Assembly (NCBI GenBank): GCA_021166835.1
Contig: JAJPEN010000019.1
Coordinates: 14,835 to 78,834 of the forward strand
Direction: 5' to 3'
Source of the DNA: Burkholderiaceae bacterium
GTDB taxonomy: Bacteria > Pseudomonadota > Gammaproteobacteria > Burkholderiales > Burkholderiaceae
Length of the DNA: 64,000 nucleotides
Part shown: positions 38,019 to 47,363 of the stretch, one piece after another
Position numbering within the stretch: the first letter of the stretch is position 1
Layout of the letters: each line of letters begins with the position of its first letter
Notes under the pieces: model-generated
Told to the model about the DNA's origin: nothing
Databases searched by the model: none
The model's input: only the letters and a program-made list of their open reading frames with translations
Made by a program: the position numbers and the translations under genes

Positions 38019-39425
38019 ATGAAAGCTGACCTGCTCCTTCGCGGCGGCGACGTCGTCACTCCCGGCGGCGTGGTTCGCGCCGACATCGTCGTGAAGGACG
38101 GCCGCATCGCCGGGCTGGTGTCGGGCGAGATGGCCCCGACGGCGGCCGAAACGATCGACGCAACGGGCCTGACCGTGCTCCCCGGGGGCGTGGACACGCA
38201 TACGCACCTGCGCGAGCCCGGGTTCACCCACAAGGAGGACATCGTCACGGGAACGCGGGCGGCGGCGGCGGGCGGCTACACCATGGTCTCCGGCATGCCC
38301 AACGTGCAGCCCGTGACCACCACGGTACGGCGCTACCTGGACGTGATCGAAGCATACGAGCGGAGTTCGCTCGTCGATTTCAATCACAACCCGTCGCCTA
38401 CCCGCCTCGACGAAGTGAAAGGCCTCGCGGACGCTGGTGCGCTGGGCTTCAAGGTGTACATGATCACCGACAAGGGAGCGGACTACCCGCACATGCCCGA
38501 GCTCGGAGTCCATCACCAGGGCAAGCTCTTCGAGATCGGCGAAGCCGTCGAGCCGACCGGCCTGCCGTTGATGGTGCATCCGAACAACCAGGAGCTGATC
38601 GAGACCCTGTCCGATCGGGCCATCGCCAGGGGCGATACGAGCTACCAGACGGTCGCAAGGCTTTCCGCGTCCCACGACGGCATCGTGTTCGACTCAGCCA
38701 TCAGCTATCTGTGCCGCCTGCAGGAGGTGCTCGGCTTTCGTCTCCACGTCCTGCACGTGCGCTCGCCCCGCTCCATCGAAGTGCTTCGCCAGGCGAAACG
38801 TTCGAAGCGGGCCGTCACGGTCGAGACGAATCCGCACATGCTGTTCCTGTGCAACGACTGGAACGAGATCGAGCGTCTCGGGCCCTACGCGCTGAACCTG
38901 TGGAACGGACCGGACACGACCGACCTGCTCTGGGAGTGCGTGCGCGACGGAACGATCGACGTGATCGGCTCGGATCACGCGCCGCACTTGCGTGAAGAGA
39001 AGGAGATCGGCTGGACCAACATGTTCGCGGCGGCGAACGGAACGCCGAAGATCCAGGAGACGTTGCCGCTCTTCCTCGACCAGGTGAACGCCGGCCGCCT
39101 AACTCTCGAGCGCCTTGCCGAGATCTTCTCGACGTCGCCGGCGCGGATCTTCGGTCTCTACCCAAGGAAGGGCGTCATCCAGGTCGGCGCCGATGCGGAT
39201 TTCGCGATCGTGGACCTGCACCGCAGGCAGACGCTTCGCAACGAGGACATGCTCAGCAAGTGCGGCTGGTCGTCGTGGGACGGAAGGGAAGTGACCGGGG
39301 CTACGGTACACACGCTCGTTCGAGGCACGTTCGTGTATCGCGACGGGAAGGTCGTCGGAGCACCCGGACACGGCCGGCACACGAGACCTCTGCGGCGGGA
39401 CCCCGGGGCGGTGCCGGAGCGATGA
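38019..39425 (+). CDS. Dihydroorotase/allantoinase-family amidohydrolase
   Basis: 468-residue cyclic amidohydrolase. The binuclear metal site is complete: His61 and His63 in DTHTHLREPG, carboxylated Lys145 in GFKVYM, His187 in LMVHPNN, His243/His246 in RLHVLHV, and Asp319 in GSDHAPH. These positions match allantoinase closely. The substrate could be allantoin-, hydantoin- or dihydropyrimidine-like, and a dedicated PyrC is unlikely since it sits in a transport operon. It follows the second permease by 24 bases; its stop overlaps the next gene start (ATGA). Confidence 0.88.
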   Translation: MKADLLLRGGDVVTPGGVVRADIVVKDGRIAGLVSGEMAPTAAETIDATGLTVLPGGVDTHTHLREPGFTHKEDIVTGTRAAAAGGYTMVSGMPNVQPVTTTVRRYLDVIEAYERSSLVDFNHNPSPTRLDEVKGLADAGALGFKVYMITDKGADYPHMPELGVHHQGKLFEIGEAVEPTGLPLMVHPNNQELIETLSDRAIARGDTSYQTVARLSASHDGIVFDSAISYLCRLQEVLGFRLHVLHVRSPRSIEVLRQAKRSKRAVTVETNPHMLFLCNDWNEIERLGPYALNLWNGPDTTDLLWECVRDGTIDVIGSDHAPHLREEKEIGWTNMFAAANGTPKIQETLPLFLDQVNAGRLTLERLAEIFSTSPARIFGLYPRKGVIQVGADADFAIVDLHRRQTLRNEDMLSKCGWSSWDGREVTGATVHTLVRGTFVYRDGKVVGAPGHGRHTRPLRRDPGAVPER

Positions 39426-40426
39426 AGCAGGTGTTGATGCGGCGCGCCGGCGGCCCCGAAGTCCTCGAGCTCGTCGACGTGCCGATGCCGATTCCCGGGC
39501 CGGACGAGGTGCTGGTCGAGGCGGAAGCCATCGGGGTCGGCTGGCCGGACGTGCTGATTCGCAGCGGACGGTACGGATGGATGCCGCCTCTTCCCACCAG
39601 CCCGGGCAGCGACATGGCCGGGCGCATCGTCGGCGTGGGCGCCGGCGTCGACCGGAGTCGAATCGGCGAATCGGTGCTCGTGACCGCGCGCGAGCTCCCG
39701 GTACGCGGCGGTTGCTATACCGAAGCGATCGCCGTTCCGGCGGATGCGCCGTTCCCGTTGCCGCCCGGCACCGACGCCGCGAAGGCGGTCTGCCTTCCGA
39801 ACTACCAGGTCGCCTGGAATCTGTTGAACGAATGCGTGACGGGGCGGCAGGTGCGAAGCGTCTTCGTCAACGGCGCCGCCGGTGCGATCGGCGGCGCGGT
39901 CGTGCAGCTCGCGAGGGCGAAGGGCCTCGTCGTCTATGGCAGCGTCAGCTCGGACGAAAAAGCGGAGTTCGCGCGGAACCAGGGAGCGCACCACGTCGTC
40001 AACTACCGCCGCGAGCCTCTTATCGAGCGAATACTGGAGCTCAGCGGCGGATGCGGAGTCGACCTGGCTCTCGATCACGTGGGCGGGGAGCGGCTTCTCC
40101 GGCTGATCGACCTTCTGGGCAAGTGGGGCACGCTCGTCTCGTACAACGCGATCGACGGCCTGCCGGAAGAGAACCTGCTCGCCGCCCTGCGGCGAAACGG
40201 AGCGAGATGCCCGTCGATCCGCATCTTCGAGATGCACCTGTACGACGACGATCGCCCCAATCGACGGCGGACCATGCAGGCGGTGATCGACGCGCTCGCG
40301 CGCGGAGACATCGACCCGGTCGTGGCGAGTCGGCTGCCGCTGGCTTCCGCGGCGGAAGCGCACAGGATCGTCGAAGGCGGCGGCTCGCCCGGAAAGGTCA
40401 TCCTGGACCCGAAGCGGTCGTCCTGA
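39422..40426 (+). CDS. MDR-family zinc-less alcohol dehydrogenase/quinone oxidoreductase
   Basis: 334 residues. N-terminal GroES-like fold (PGPDEVLVEAEAIGVGWPDVLIRSG), Rossmann domain with FVNGAAGAIGGAVVQLA and nucleotide motif. It lacks the structural-zinc Cys cluster and the catalytic-zinc Cys/His, so it is a quinone oxidoreductase-type member using NADPH. It overlaps the amidohydrolase stop by 4 bases and probably acts in the same pathway. Confidence 0.88.
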   Translation: MKQVLMRRAGGPEVLELVDVPMPIPGPDEVLVEAEAIGVGWPDVLIRSGRYGWMPPLPTSPGSDMAGRIVGVGAGVDRSRIGESVLVTARELPVRGGCYTEAIAVPADAPFPLPPGTDAAKAVCLPNYQVAWNLLNECVTGRQVRSVFVNGAAGAIGGAVVQLARAKGLVVYGSVSSDEKAEFARNQGAHHVVNYRREPLIERILELSGGCGVDLALDHVGGERLLRLIDLLGKWGTLVSYNAIDGLPEENLLAALRRNGARCPSIRIFEMHLYDDDRPNRRRTMQAVIDALARGDIDPVVASRLPLASAAEAHRIVEGGGSPGKVILDPKRSS

Positions 40427-40465
40427 GATCCCCGTGAACCGGCCAGCCGAGGGGCCTGCAACATC

Positions 40466-41548
40466 ATGAGCCCGTCTTCCCTCCCGCTTCCCGATCCGAT
40501 CCCCGTCTCGGTGATCACAGGATTCCTCGGCAGCGGGAAGACCACGCTGCTCAGGCACCTGCTGGCCGACCCGGCGATGGCGGATGCGGCGGTGATCATC
40601 AACGAGTTCGGCGAAGTCGGGCTCGACCATCATCTCGTGGAGGCGTCGAGCGACGACGTCGTCGTGATGAGCAGCGGTTGCCTGTGCTGCACGATTCGCG
40701 GTGATCTCGTCGACACCTTGCGACGATTGTTCGAGCGCCGACAGCGCGGCGAGCTGCCGCCCTTTCGCCGGGTGCTGATCGAGACCACGGGGCTCGCGGA
40801 TCCGGCGCCGGTTCTCCATACCCTGATGGAGCAGTCCCGGTTGGGTGCGCCCTACGTGCTCGATGGCGTCCTGACGACCGTCGATGCGGAGTTGGGGAGC
40901 CGGCAGCTCGACCGCCAGCCGGAGTCCGTCAAGCAGGCGGCTGTCGCAGACCGGCTGATCCTCACGAAGATCGACCTGGCAGGGCCGGACGCGGTCGCGC
41001 GCATGCGCACGCGGCTCCTCGAGCTGAACCCGGGTGCGCCGATCGTCGAGGCGATCCAGGGGGCCGTCGACGCGGGAGAGCTGTTCGGCGTAGGCCTGTA
41101 CGACCCTCGCTCGAAATCGCAGAGCGTGCGCGACTGGCTGCGTGCCGAGGCGTACCCGGCGGCCGAAGAGCTCGAACGAGATCATGCGCACGGCCACCGG
41201 CACGACGTCAACCGGCACGGCGCGGAGATCCGGGCGGACTGCTTCGTCTACGAGTCGCCGCTTCGCTGGAGACTGTTCAGCCCGAATCTCGCTTCGCTGG
41301 TGAGCCGCCACGCGGAGAAGCTCCTGCGCGTCAAGGGCATCCTGAATATCGAGGGGGAGCCGAACCCCGTCGTCGTCCACGGAGTGCAGCACCAATTCCA
41401 GCGGATGAGGCTGAACGCCTGGCCGGATGCGGACCGGCGCTCGCGGCTGGTCGTCATCAGCCGCGGGCTCGACCGCCGGCTGCTGGCCGACTGGCTGCAG
41501 GACGAGGAGCTCTTCGAGCCCGACGGGGGACGCGACAGCCGCGAGTGA
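40466..41548 (+). CDS. CobW/COG0523 family GTPase (putative metallochaperone)
   Basis: 360 residues. P-loop GFLGSGKTT (19-27), metal-binding CxCC in SSGCLCCTI (Cys72, Cys74, Cys75), TKID (167-170) as the guanine-binding motif, a His-rich stretch (240-251, HAHGHRHDVNRH) and a C-terminal CobW_C domain. COG0523 proteins deliver zinc or other metals to target enzymes. The metal-dependent amidohydrolase two genes upstream is an obvious candidate client. Last gene of the plus-strand operon. Confidence 0.9.
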   Translation: MSPSSLPLPDPIPVSVITGFLGSGKTTLLRHLLADPAMADAAVIINEFGEVGLDHHLVEASSDDVVVMSSGCLCCTIRGDLVDTLRRLFERRQRGELPPFRRVLIETTGLADPAPVLHTLMEQSRLGAPYVLDGVLTTVDAELGSRQLDRQPESVKQAAVADRLILTKIDLAGPDAVARMRTRLLELNPGAPIVEAIQGAVDAGELFGVGLYDPRSKSQSVRDWLRAEAYPAAEELERDHAHGHRHDVNRHGAEIRADCFVYESPLRWRLFSPNLASLVSRHAEKLLRVKGILNIEGEPNPVVVHGVQHQFQRMRLNAWPDADRRSRLVVISRGLDRRLLADWLQDEELFEPDGGRDSRE

Positions 41549-41577
41549 CCGGAGCCGCGAAACGGCGAGACGACGAA

Positions 41578-42684
41578 TCAGCGCACCCGGTAACGCTCCA
41601 CCGTCTTCTCGTCGAGAACCACTCCCAGCCCCGGTCCCGAAGGAACGGCGACTTTCCCGTCCTTCGCCACGAGCGGCGGATCGGTGAGCTCGAACCGGAT
41701 CGGATCGAAGGCCACCGGGTACTCGCACAATTGATAGTTGTCGATCGCGGCGAGCACCTGCAGCATGGCCGCGAACCGGATGGCCGGACCGAAGAAGTGC
41801 GGGATGCAGGGAACGTCCCAGGCGCTCGCCACGTGCGCGATGCGAAGGACCTCCGAGATGCCCTGGCGCAGGTCCGGCTGCACGATGTCCGCCGCTGCGG
41901 CGAGCAGGATGTCTCGCGTGTCGTAGCGATTGAAGATCTCGTGCTCGCCCATGGCGATCGGCGTGTCGATGCTCGCGGCGAGATGCGCGTAGCCCGTGAG
42001 GTCGAAAGGCGGCAGCGGCTCCTCGAGCCAGTGCAGTTCGTGGCGCTCGAGCCGGCGCGCGTTCTGCACGGCATGAGCCCGGTTCCAGCCCGAGTTGACG
42101 TCCGCCATCAGCTTGCAGCGGGCGCCGGCCGGCAGCGCGCGTCGCGCCTCGGCGACGATCGCGTCGTCCTGCGCGTCGCGGAATCCCACGCGGATCTTCA
42201 CGCCGGCGAAGCCTTCTGCGGCGAATCGGCCTACCTCCCCGGCGACTTCTTCCGGGGCGAGTTGCCCGAGACTCGCATAGAGATCGATCTGCGTGCGCCG
42301 CGTGCCGAGCAGCCGATGGACCGGCTGCCCCGCGACCTTGCCGAGGATGTCCCACAGCGCGGTGTCGATCGCGCCGAGCACGTAGGACTCGAGGCTGCGG
42401 TATCGGCCCAGCTTGTCGAGCACGTGGAACATGTCGGCGTTGCGGGCGCCGATGTCCAGGGGATCCTTTCCGACGAGCAGCGGCCGAAAGGTCTCGTGCA
42501 CGAGCGGCACGCAGGCCATGTCGCCTGCCGGCGGGCCGTCGACGTCGGCCAGCCCGACGACGCCTTCGTCCGTGTAGACGCGCACGAGGATGATCCGCCG
42601 CTCGGTGAGCTCCATGTGGGCGAAGCGGATCGGCCGGTCGTACCTGCTGGCAAGCACCGTCGCCGTGACGTCGGTGATCTTCAT
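41578..42684 (-). CDS. Enolase-superfamily enzyme (mandelate racemase/muconate lactonizing type)
   Basis: 368 residues. N-terminal capping domain, C-terminal barrel. Metal ligands: Asp195 in MADVNSGW, Glu221 in WLEEPL, Glu247 in MGEHEI. The second-strand acid/base position reads Lys163-Ile-Arg165 (VKIRVG), with Arg where many members have Lys or His. Asp271 is in VQPDLRQG and His296 in CIPHFFGP, so an Asp-His dyad could be the other base, as in dehydratases. Racemase or dehydratase; substrate unknown. Its start overlaps the PLP enzyme stop by 4 bases. Confidence 0.88.
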   Translation of the reverse strand: MKITDVTATVLASRYDRPIRFAHMELTERRIILVRVYTDEGVVGLADVDGPPAGDMACVPLVHETFRPLLVGKDPLDIGARNADMFHVLDKLGRYRSLESYVLGAIDTALWDILGKVAGQPVHRLLGTRRTQIDLYASLGQLAPEEVAGEVGRFAAEGFAGVKIRVGFRDAQDDAIVAEARRALPAGARCKLMADVNSGWNRAHAVQNARRLERHELHWLEEPLPPFDLTGYAHLAASIDTPIAMGEHEIFNRYDTRDILLAAAADIVQPDLRQGISEVLRIAHVASAWDVPCIPHFFGPAIRFAAMLQVLAAIDNYQLCEYPVAFDPIRFELTDPPLVAKDGKVAVPSGPGLGVVLDEKTVERYRVR

Positions 42685-43943
42685 TCCGTGGTCTCCGCAA
42701 CGACGGCCTGGACCGCCATCGCCGCGGCCAGCATTGCGTCGTAGTCCGTGACGACCTGCTCGGGAATCCGCACCCGCTCCGCGATGCGATCGAAGTCCTT
42801 GAAGCCGGAACCGGTGACCACGCAGACGATGCGCTCGTCGGGGTGCGCCTCGCCGCCGCGGATCATCCGGCGGATGCCCGCCACGGCGACGGCCCCGCTC
42901 GGCTCGATGAAGAGCCCCTCCTGCGCCAGCATCTGCATCGCCTCGATCGTCTCGTCGTCCGGCACTCCGACGACGCTGCCGCCGGATTCGCGGACGGCCT
43001 CCAGCGCCCGGTTCCCGAGCAGCCCGGGGTCCGCTCCGGCAAGGGCACCGGCGATCGTCGCGCCCTTCTCGATCGGCGCGACGGACCGGTCTCCGGCGCG
43101 AAAGGCCCGCTCGATGGGGTTGCACGCGCTTGCCTGGACGGCGGTCATCTTCGGACGGCCCCGGGTCCAGCCGAGCCGCTCGAGCTCCTTGAAGCCCTTC
43201 CAGTCCTTGGCCACCGACATCCCGCCGTTCGCCGGGTGGATCACGCGGTCCGGTACGGTCCAGTCGAAATGCCGGGCGATTTCGTAGGCGTACGACTTCT
43301 TCCCTTCGTAGCGGAACGGGTTGTCCGTCCCGCAGTCGTACCACCGCACCGCGCCGCTGTGGATGAGCCGGCGGTACATCGCGTTGATCTGCGAATAGTG
43401 CCCGCGGACGCGAACGAGATGCGCGCCGAAGAAGAGCGCCTGCGTGACCTTCGGGATCGGCGTGTCTTCCGGACAGAAGACGACGCAGCCCAGTCCGGCA
43501 CGCGCCGCGTAGGCGGCGGCCGAGCTCGCCTTGTTTCCGGTCGAGTCGCACGACAGCACCCGATAGCCGAACTCCACCGCCTTCGTCGCCGAGACGGTGA
43601 TCGAACGATCCTTGAGCGAACCCGTCGGATTGCTCGCGTCGGACTTCACCCAGAGCTCGCGCACGCCCGCCCAGCGGGCGAGCCGATCGCACTTCAGCAT
43701 CGGCGTATCGCCTTCGCCCAGGCTCACGATCGCCCGGTCGTCGAGAACGGGCATGAGCTCGCGCCAGCGCCACAGCCCCACCGGGCGGCCGGCGATCGAG
43801 TCGCGGTCGACCTCCGCCCGGATGCGCGCGTAGTCGTACTCCGCATCGAGCAGGTTGCCGCAGCTCGGGCACAGCAGGAGGTCTCGGTCGGATGCGTAAC
43901 GTTCACCGCATCCGACGCAGGTGAAACCGGTGAAGTAGTTCAT
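42681..43943 (-). CDS. Threonine-synthase-like PLP-dependent enzyme
   Basis: 420 residues. N-terminal zinc-ribbon with Cys9, Cys12, Cys25 and Cys28, fold-type II PLP domain with Lys111 in NPTGSLKDR, and CVVTGSGFKDFD near the end. It resembles ThrC but sits in a catabolic operon, far from hom and thrB, so it probably performs beta-/gamma-elimination or replacement on another amino acid. It is followed by an enolase-superfamily gene with a 4-base overlap. The pairing with RidA in the same operon fits release of an enamine. Confidence 0.85.
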   Translation of the reverse strand: MNYFTGFTCVGCGERYASDRDLLLCPSCGNLLDAEYDYARIRAEVDRDSIAGRPVGLWRWRELMPVLDDRAIVSLGEGDTPMLKCDRLARWAGVRELWVKSDASNPTGSLKDRSITVSATKAVEFGYRVLSCDSTGNKASSAAAYAARAGLGCVVFCPEDTPIPKVTQALFFGAHLVRVRGHYSQINAMYRRLIHSGAVRWYDCGTDNPFRYEGKKSYAYEIARHFDWTVPDRVIHPANGGMSVAKDWKGFKELERLGWTRGRPKMTAVQASACNPIERAFRAGDRSVAPIEKGATIAGALAGADPGLLGNRALEAVRESGGSVVGVPDDETIEAMQMLAQEGLFIEPSGAVAVAGIRRMIRGGEAHPDERIVCVVTGSGFKDFDRIAERVRIPEQVVTDYDAMLAAAMAVQAVVAETTE

Positions 43944-43976
43944 GACGAGGCGTCGTTCTCCCGTGTTTCGTTTCGC

Positions 43977-44786
43977 TCAACGCGGTGCCATCGCCGTGCG
44001 CCGGCTGGCGAACAGGATCGGCACGAGAAGTACGAGCGTGGCCACGATCACGAGCGTCGAGACGGCCGGCAATACCGGAGCGATCTCGTACTGGATCGAA
44101 TCCCACACCTTGACCGGCAGCGTCTTGGTCCCGATCCCGCTGATGAACAGCGTCACGACGACCTCGTCCATCGACAGGTTGAATGCGAAGAGCGCGCTGC
44201 CGAGCACCGCGAGCCGGATCTGCGGCAGCACGACGCGAAAGAAGGTCGACAAGGGTCCGGCCCCGAGGCTGCGCGACGCCTCCACCTGGGTCCAGTCGAA
44301 GACGCGAAGCGCGCTGCCGACGAACACCACGACGAACGGAGTGGCGAGCACCGCATGCGCGAGAACGAGGCCGGTGATGCTGCCGACGAGGCCGAACTGC
44401 AGATAGATCCGGTACGCCGCGACGGCGAAGACGATCGTGGGCACGATGCGCGGCAGGATGAGGATGGCTTCGAGCGAAGCGCGCATCCGGGTCGGGATCC
44501 TGGAAAGCCCCAGCGCGGCCGCCACCCCGACCACCGTCGCCACGACCGTCGTTCCGGCGGCGACCTGGAGGGACACGCGCAGGGCGTCCATCCAGTCGGG
44601 GCTCGAGAAGAAGGTCCGGTACTGGCCCCAGTTCGGCTCGGAAGGAATCAGCTCGAAGACGCCCGAAGTGCCGAAGGACATCGGGATGACCGCGACGACC
44701 GGCGCGACCAGAAAGAACAGCACCGCGATGCCCGGCACGGCCACGGCGAGGCGCGCCAGGCGCCCGGAGGCACGTCGCCCGGTCAT
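43977..44786 (-). CDS. ABC transporter permease (PotC-like, second system)
   Basis: 269 residues with about six transmembrane helices; EAA loop ASRSLGAGPLSTFFRVVLP. Permease of the second importer in the island. Its ATG overlaps the stop of the other permease by 4 bases. Confidence 0.92.
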   Translation of the reverse strand: MTGRRASGRLARLAVAVPGIAVLFFLVAPVVAVIPMSFGTSGVFELIPSEPNWGQYRTFFSSPDWMDALRVSLQVAAGTTVVATVVGVAAALGLSRIPTRMRASLEAILILPRIVPTIVFAVAAYRIYLQFGLVGSITGLVLAHAVLATPFVVVFVGSALRVFDWTQVEASRSLGAGPLSTFFRVVLPQIRLAVLGSALFAFNLSMDEVVVTLFISGIGTKTLPVKVWDSIQYEIAPVLPAVSTLVIVATLVLLVPILFASRRTAMAPR

Positions 44787-45697
44787 ACGATGCCGGTGCG
44801 CGGCAGTCGACCCTCGACCATGCGCACGTAGACGAAGTAGAAGACGAGCGTGCCCCACAGCAGCACGTTCGCGAGCGCGAAGGCGAAAGGCCAGTTGAGC
44901 ACTTCGCGCACGCTGAAGTCGATCAGGTTGGAGATCATCATCTGCTTCGGACCTCCGACCAGCGCCGGCGTGATGAAGAAGCCCAGCGCGACGATGAAGA
45001 CGAGCAGGCCGCCCGCCGCCACGCCGGGCAGGCTCAGCGGCAGCGTGATCCGCAGGAAGGTGCGAAGCCGCCCCGCTCCGAGGCTTGCCGAGGCGTTCCT
45101 CAGCTCGGGCGGGATCGCGAGCAGCGAGCTGAGGATCGGGAAGATCGTGTACGGAAGCAGCATGTTGGTCATCGTGACCAGCATGCCGAACTCGTTGTAC
45201 ATCAGCGGCAGCGGCTCGGTGATCCAGCCGAGATCCATGAGCGCGCGGTTCACCAGCCCTGCCCGCTGCAGCAGCGCCATCCAGATGAAGTTCCGGATCA
45301 GCATGCTGAGGAAGAACGGAACCACCACGCACAGCAGCAGCCACTGCCGGGTCGTGGGCTTCACGCTGGCCAGGTAGAGCGCGGCGGGGTAACCCAGGAC
45401 GATGCACAGCGCCGTCGTCACGATCGCGACGCGCGCCGTTCGCGCGAGGACCTGCAGGTAGACCGGGGTTTCGACGATCCGGGCGTATTGCGCGAGGCTG
45501 AACTCGGGCGTGAAGAAGCTGCCCCAGATCACCTGCGCCAGCGGCAGCAGGAACAGGACGCCGATGAACGCCAGGGGCGGCCCGAGCAGCACCCAGAGCG
45601 CCGGTCCCGTCCGGGCCCGGCCGCCGCCGCGGGCCGGCGCTCGCGCGCGCGCCCCGGCTGCCCGCGTCATCGCCGGCGAGTGTGCCGCGCCGCTCAT
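44783..45697 (-). CDS. ABC transporter permease (PotB-like, second system)
   Basis: 304 residues from ATG 45697 with a long basic N-terminal tail (Ala/Arg/Gly-rich, about 25 residues) before the first helix. Six transmembrane helices are expected; EAA loop ASASLGAGRLRTFLRITLP. A start further inside (Met at about 45670) is possible. It lies 28 bases from the ATPase stop. Confidence 0.9.
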   Translation of the reverse strand: MSGAAHSPAMTRAAGARARAPARGGGRARTGPALWVLLGPPLAFIGVLFLLPLAQVIWGSFFTPEFSLAQYARIVETPVYLQVLARTARVAIVTTALCIVLGYPAALYLASVKPTTRQWLLLCVVVPFFLSMLIRNFIWMALLQRAGLVNRALMDLGWITEPLPLMYNEFGMLVTMTNMLLPYTIFPILSSLLAIPPELRNASASLGAGRLRTFLRITLPLSLPGVAAGGLLVFIVALGFFITPALVGGPKQMMISNLIDFSVREVLNWPFAFALANVLLWGTLVFYFVYVRMVEGRLPRTGIV

Positions 45698-45725
45698 GTC
45701 CAAACCCGGAGGGACTCGACGGCGC

Positions 45726-46868
45726 TCACCGGGCGACCGCCAGGCAGTGTTCGGTACGCCAGCCCACCGTCGTACGCGCCCCCGGCACGAAGGCCGATCC
45801 CGCCGCCGCGAGCGCCTTCACCTGGATCTCGTCGCCGCCCTCGGCGACGCAACGATACTTGACGAGGTCGCCCACGTAGAGCATTTCGCGCACCTCGACC
45901 GGCAGGTGGTTGCACAGGTCCTTTGCCGCCTCGCCGATCGCGACGTTCTCCGGGCGAACCACGAGCAGCGCCGGCTCGCGGCCGTCCGCCAGGGAATCGG
46001 CGCTGACCGTCGTACGCAAGCCCTTCGTCGTGATCGCCACCTTGGGGTCCGCGCCGCGTTCCAGCCGCGCCACCTCCAGCAGGTTCGACTCGCCGAGAAA
46101 GTCGGCGACGAAGCGATTGGCCGGACGCTGGTACACCTCGAGCGGCGGGCCGATCTGCTGCAGCACGCCGCCGTCCAGCACGGCGATCAGGTCCGACATC
46201 ACGAGCGCCTCGACCTGGTCGTGCGTGACCGAGACGGTGGTGATGCCCAGCTCGCGCTGCAGCTGGCGCACCTCGACCTGCATGAGCTCCCTGAGCCGCT
46301 TGTCGAGGGCACCCATCGGCTCGTCCATCAGGAGCAGCCGCGGCTGGAAGACGATCGCGCGGGCGAGCGCCACGCGCTGCTGCTGGCCGCCGGACAGCTC
46401 CCGGGGATAACGTCCTTCGAATCCGCTCAGGCGCACCATCGCGATCGCACGCTCCACCCGCCGCGCCCGCTCGGCCTTCGGAACGCGCCGCATCTCCAGC
46501 GGATAGGCGACGTTTCCGAAGACGGTCATGTGCGGAAACAGCGCGTACTGCTGGAAGACGACGCCGATGTCGCGCCGGTGCACCTCGCGATCGAGGACGC
46601 TTTCGCCGGCGACGCGCACGTCGCCGGAGGTCGGATCCTCGAAGCCGGCGATCATGCGCATCGTCGTGGTCTTGCCCGACCCGCTCGGGCCCAGCAGCGT
46701 GAGAAGCTCGCCGCCGCGCAGCGAGAAGCTCAGGTCGTCGACCACCCGCGTTCTTCCGAACTCCTTCACCAGCCGCTCGACGTCGAGCGAGGCAGCCGCG
46801 GACGTGCCCGCCTCGCCGCGCGCCGCCCGGTCGATTCCGATGGTCGTCGCGGAGGCTGCGGCGTTCAT
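45726..46868 (-). CDS. ABC transporter ATP-binding protein (PotA-like, second system)
   Basis: 380 residues from ATG 46868. Walker A GPSGSGKTT, Q-loop VFQQYALFPHM, signature LSGGQQQRVALARAI, Walker B LLLMDEPMGALDKRL, His switch VTHDQVEAL and a C-terminal TOBE domain. About 25 residues of Ala-rich leader precede the domain. It overlaps the RidA stop by 4 bases. Confidence 0.93.
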   Translation of the reverse strand: MNAAASATTIGIDRAARGEAGTSAAASLDVERLVKEFGRTRVVDDLSFSLRGGELLTLLGPSGSGKTTTMRMIAGFEDPTSGDVRVAGESVLDREVHRRDIGVVFQQYALFPHMTVFGNVAYPLEMRRVPKAERARRVERAIAMVRLSGFEGRYPRELSGGQQQRVALARAIVFQPRLLLMDEPMGALDKRLRELMQVEVRQLQRELGITTVSVTHDQVEALVMSDLIAVLDGGVLQQIGPPLEVYQRPANRFVADFLGESNLLEVARLERGADPKVAITTKGLRTTVSADSLADGREPALLVVRPENVAIGEAAKDLCNHLPVEVREMLYVGDLVKYRCVAEGGDEIQVKALAAAGSAFVPGARTTVGWRTEHCLAVAR

Positions 46869-47332
46869 TCGACCTCGAACACCACGGACAGCTCGACGGA
46901 CACGTTGAACGGCAACGCGTTCACGCCCACGGCGGTCCTGGCGTGCGCGCCGGCCTCGCCGAAGAGCTTCTCGACCAGGTCGGACGCGCCGTTGATCGCT
47001 GCCGGTTGCTTCTCGTAGCCGTCCACGCAGTTCACGTAGCCGGTGATGGCGATCACGTCCCGCACGTGCTCGAGACCGCCCGCCGCCCACGCCGCGCTGG
47101 CCAGGCAGTTGAGGAAGGAAAGCCTCGCCGAGTGGTAGGCGTCCTCGTCCGTCACGTCCGCGCCGACCTTGCCCACGTAGTGGCGCACGCCGTTGATGCG
47201 CGCGGTCTGCCCGGAAGTGAAGACGAGGTTGCCCGCCCTCTTGGCAGCCCTGTAGTTGCCGGTGGGTTTGGGCACGGCGGGAAGCTCCAGGCCGAGGCGC
47301 TGGAGCCTGCCGCTGAGGTCGAGTGTCGTCAT
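46865..47332 (-). CDS. RidA/YjgF family protein
   Basis: 155 residues. The Rid fold hydrolyses reactive enamine/imine intermediates (2-aminoacrylate) made by PLP enzymes. Seen: NLVFTSGQTARINGV, ITGYVNCVDGYEKQP and a C-terminal segment with TAVGVNALPFNVSVELSVVFEVE. The catalytic Arg of RidA (Arg105-like) appears in ARTAVGV. It lies between the binding-protein and ATPase genes of a transport operon, and three genes from the PLP enzyme. The member may belong to a Rid subgroup other than RidA itself. Confidence 0.88.
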   Translation of the reverse strand: MTTLDLSGRLQRLGLELPAVPKPTGNYRAAKRAGNLVFTSGQTARINGVRHYVGKVGADVTDEDAYHSARLSFLNCLASAAWAAGGLEHVRDVIAITGYVNCVDGYEKQPAAINGASDLVEKLFGEAGAHARTAVGVNALPFNVSVELSVVFEVE

Positions 47333-47363
47333 GGAGTGCCGCCCTCGCAGTCGTATCGAAGCC

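Noticed and set aside
42681..43943. Assignment as biosynthetic threonine synthase thrC
   Set aside because: Catabolic and transport context, no hom or thrB nearby; kept as threonine-synthase-like.
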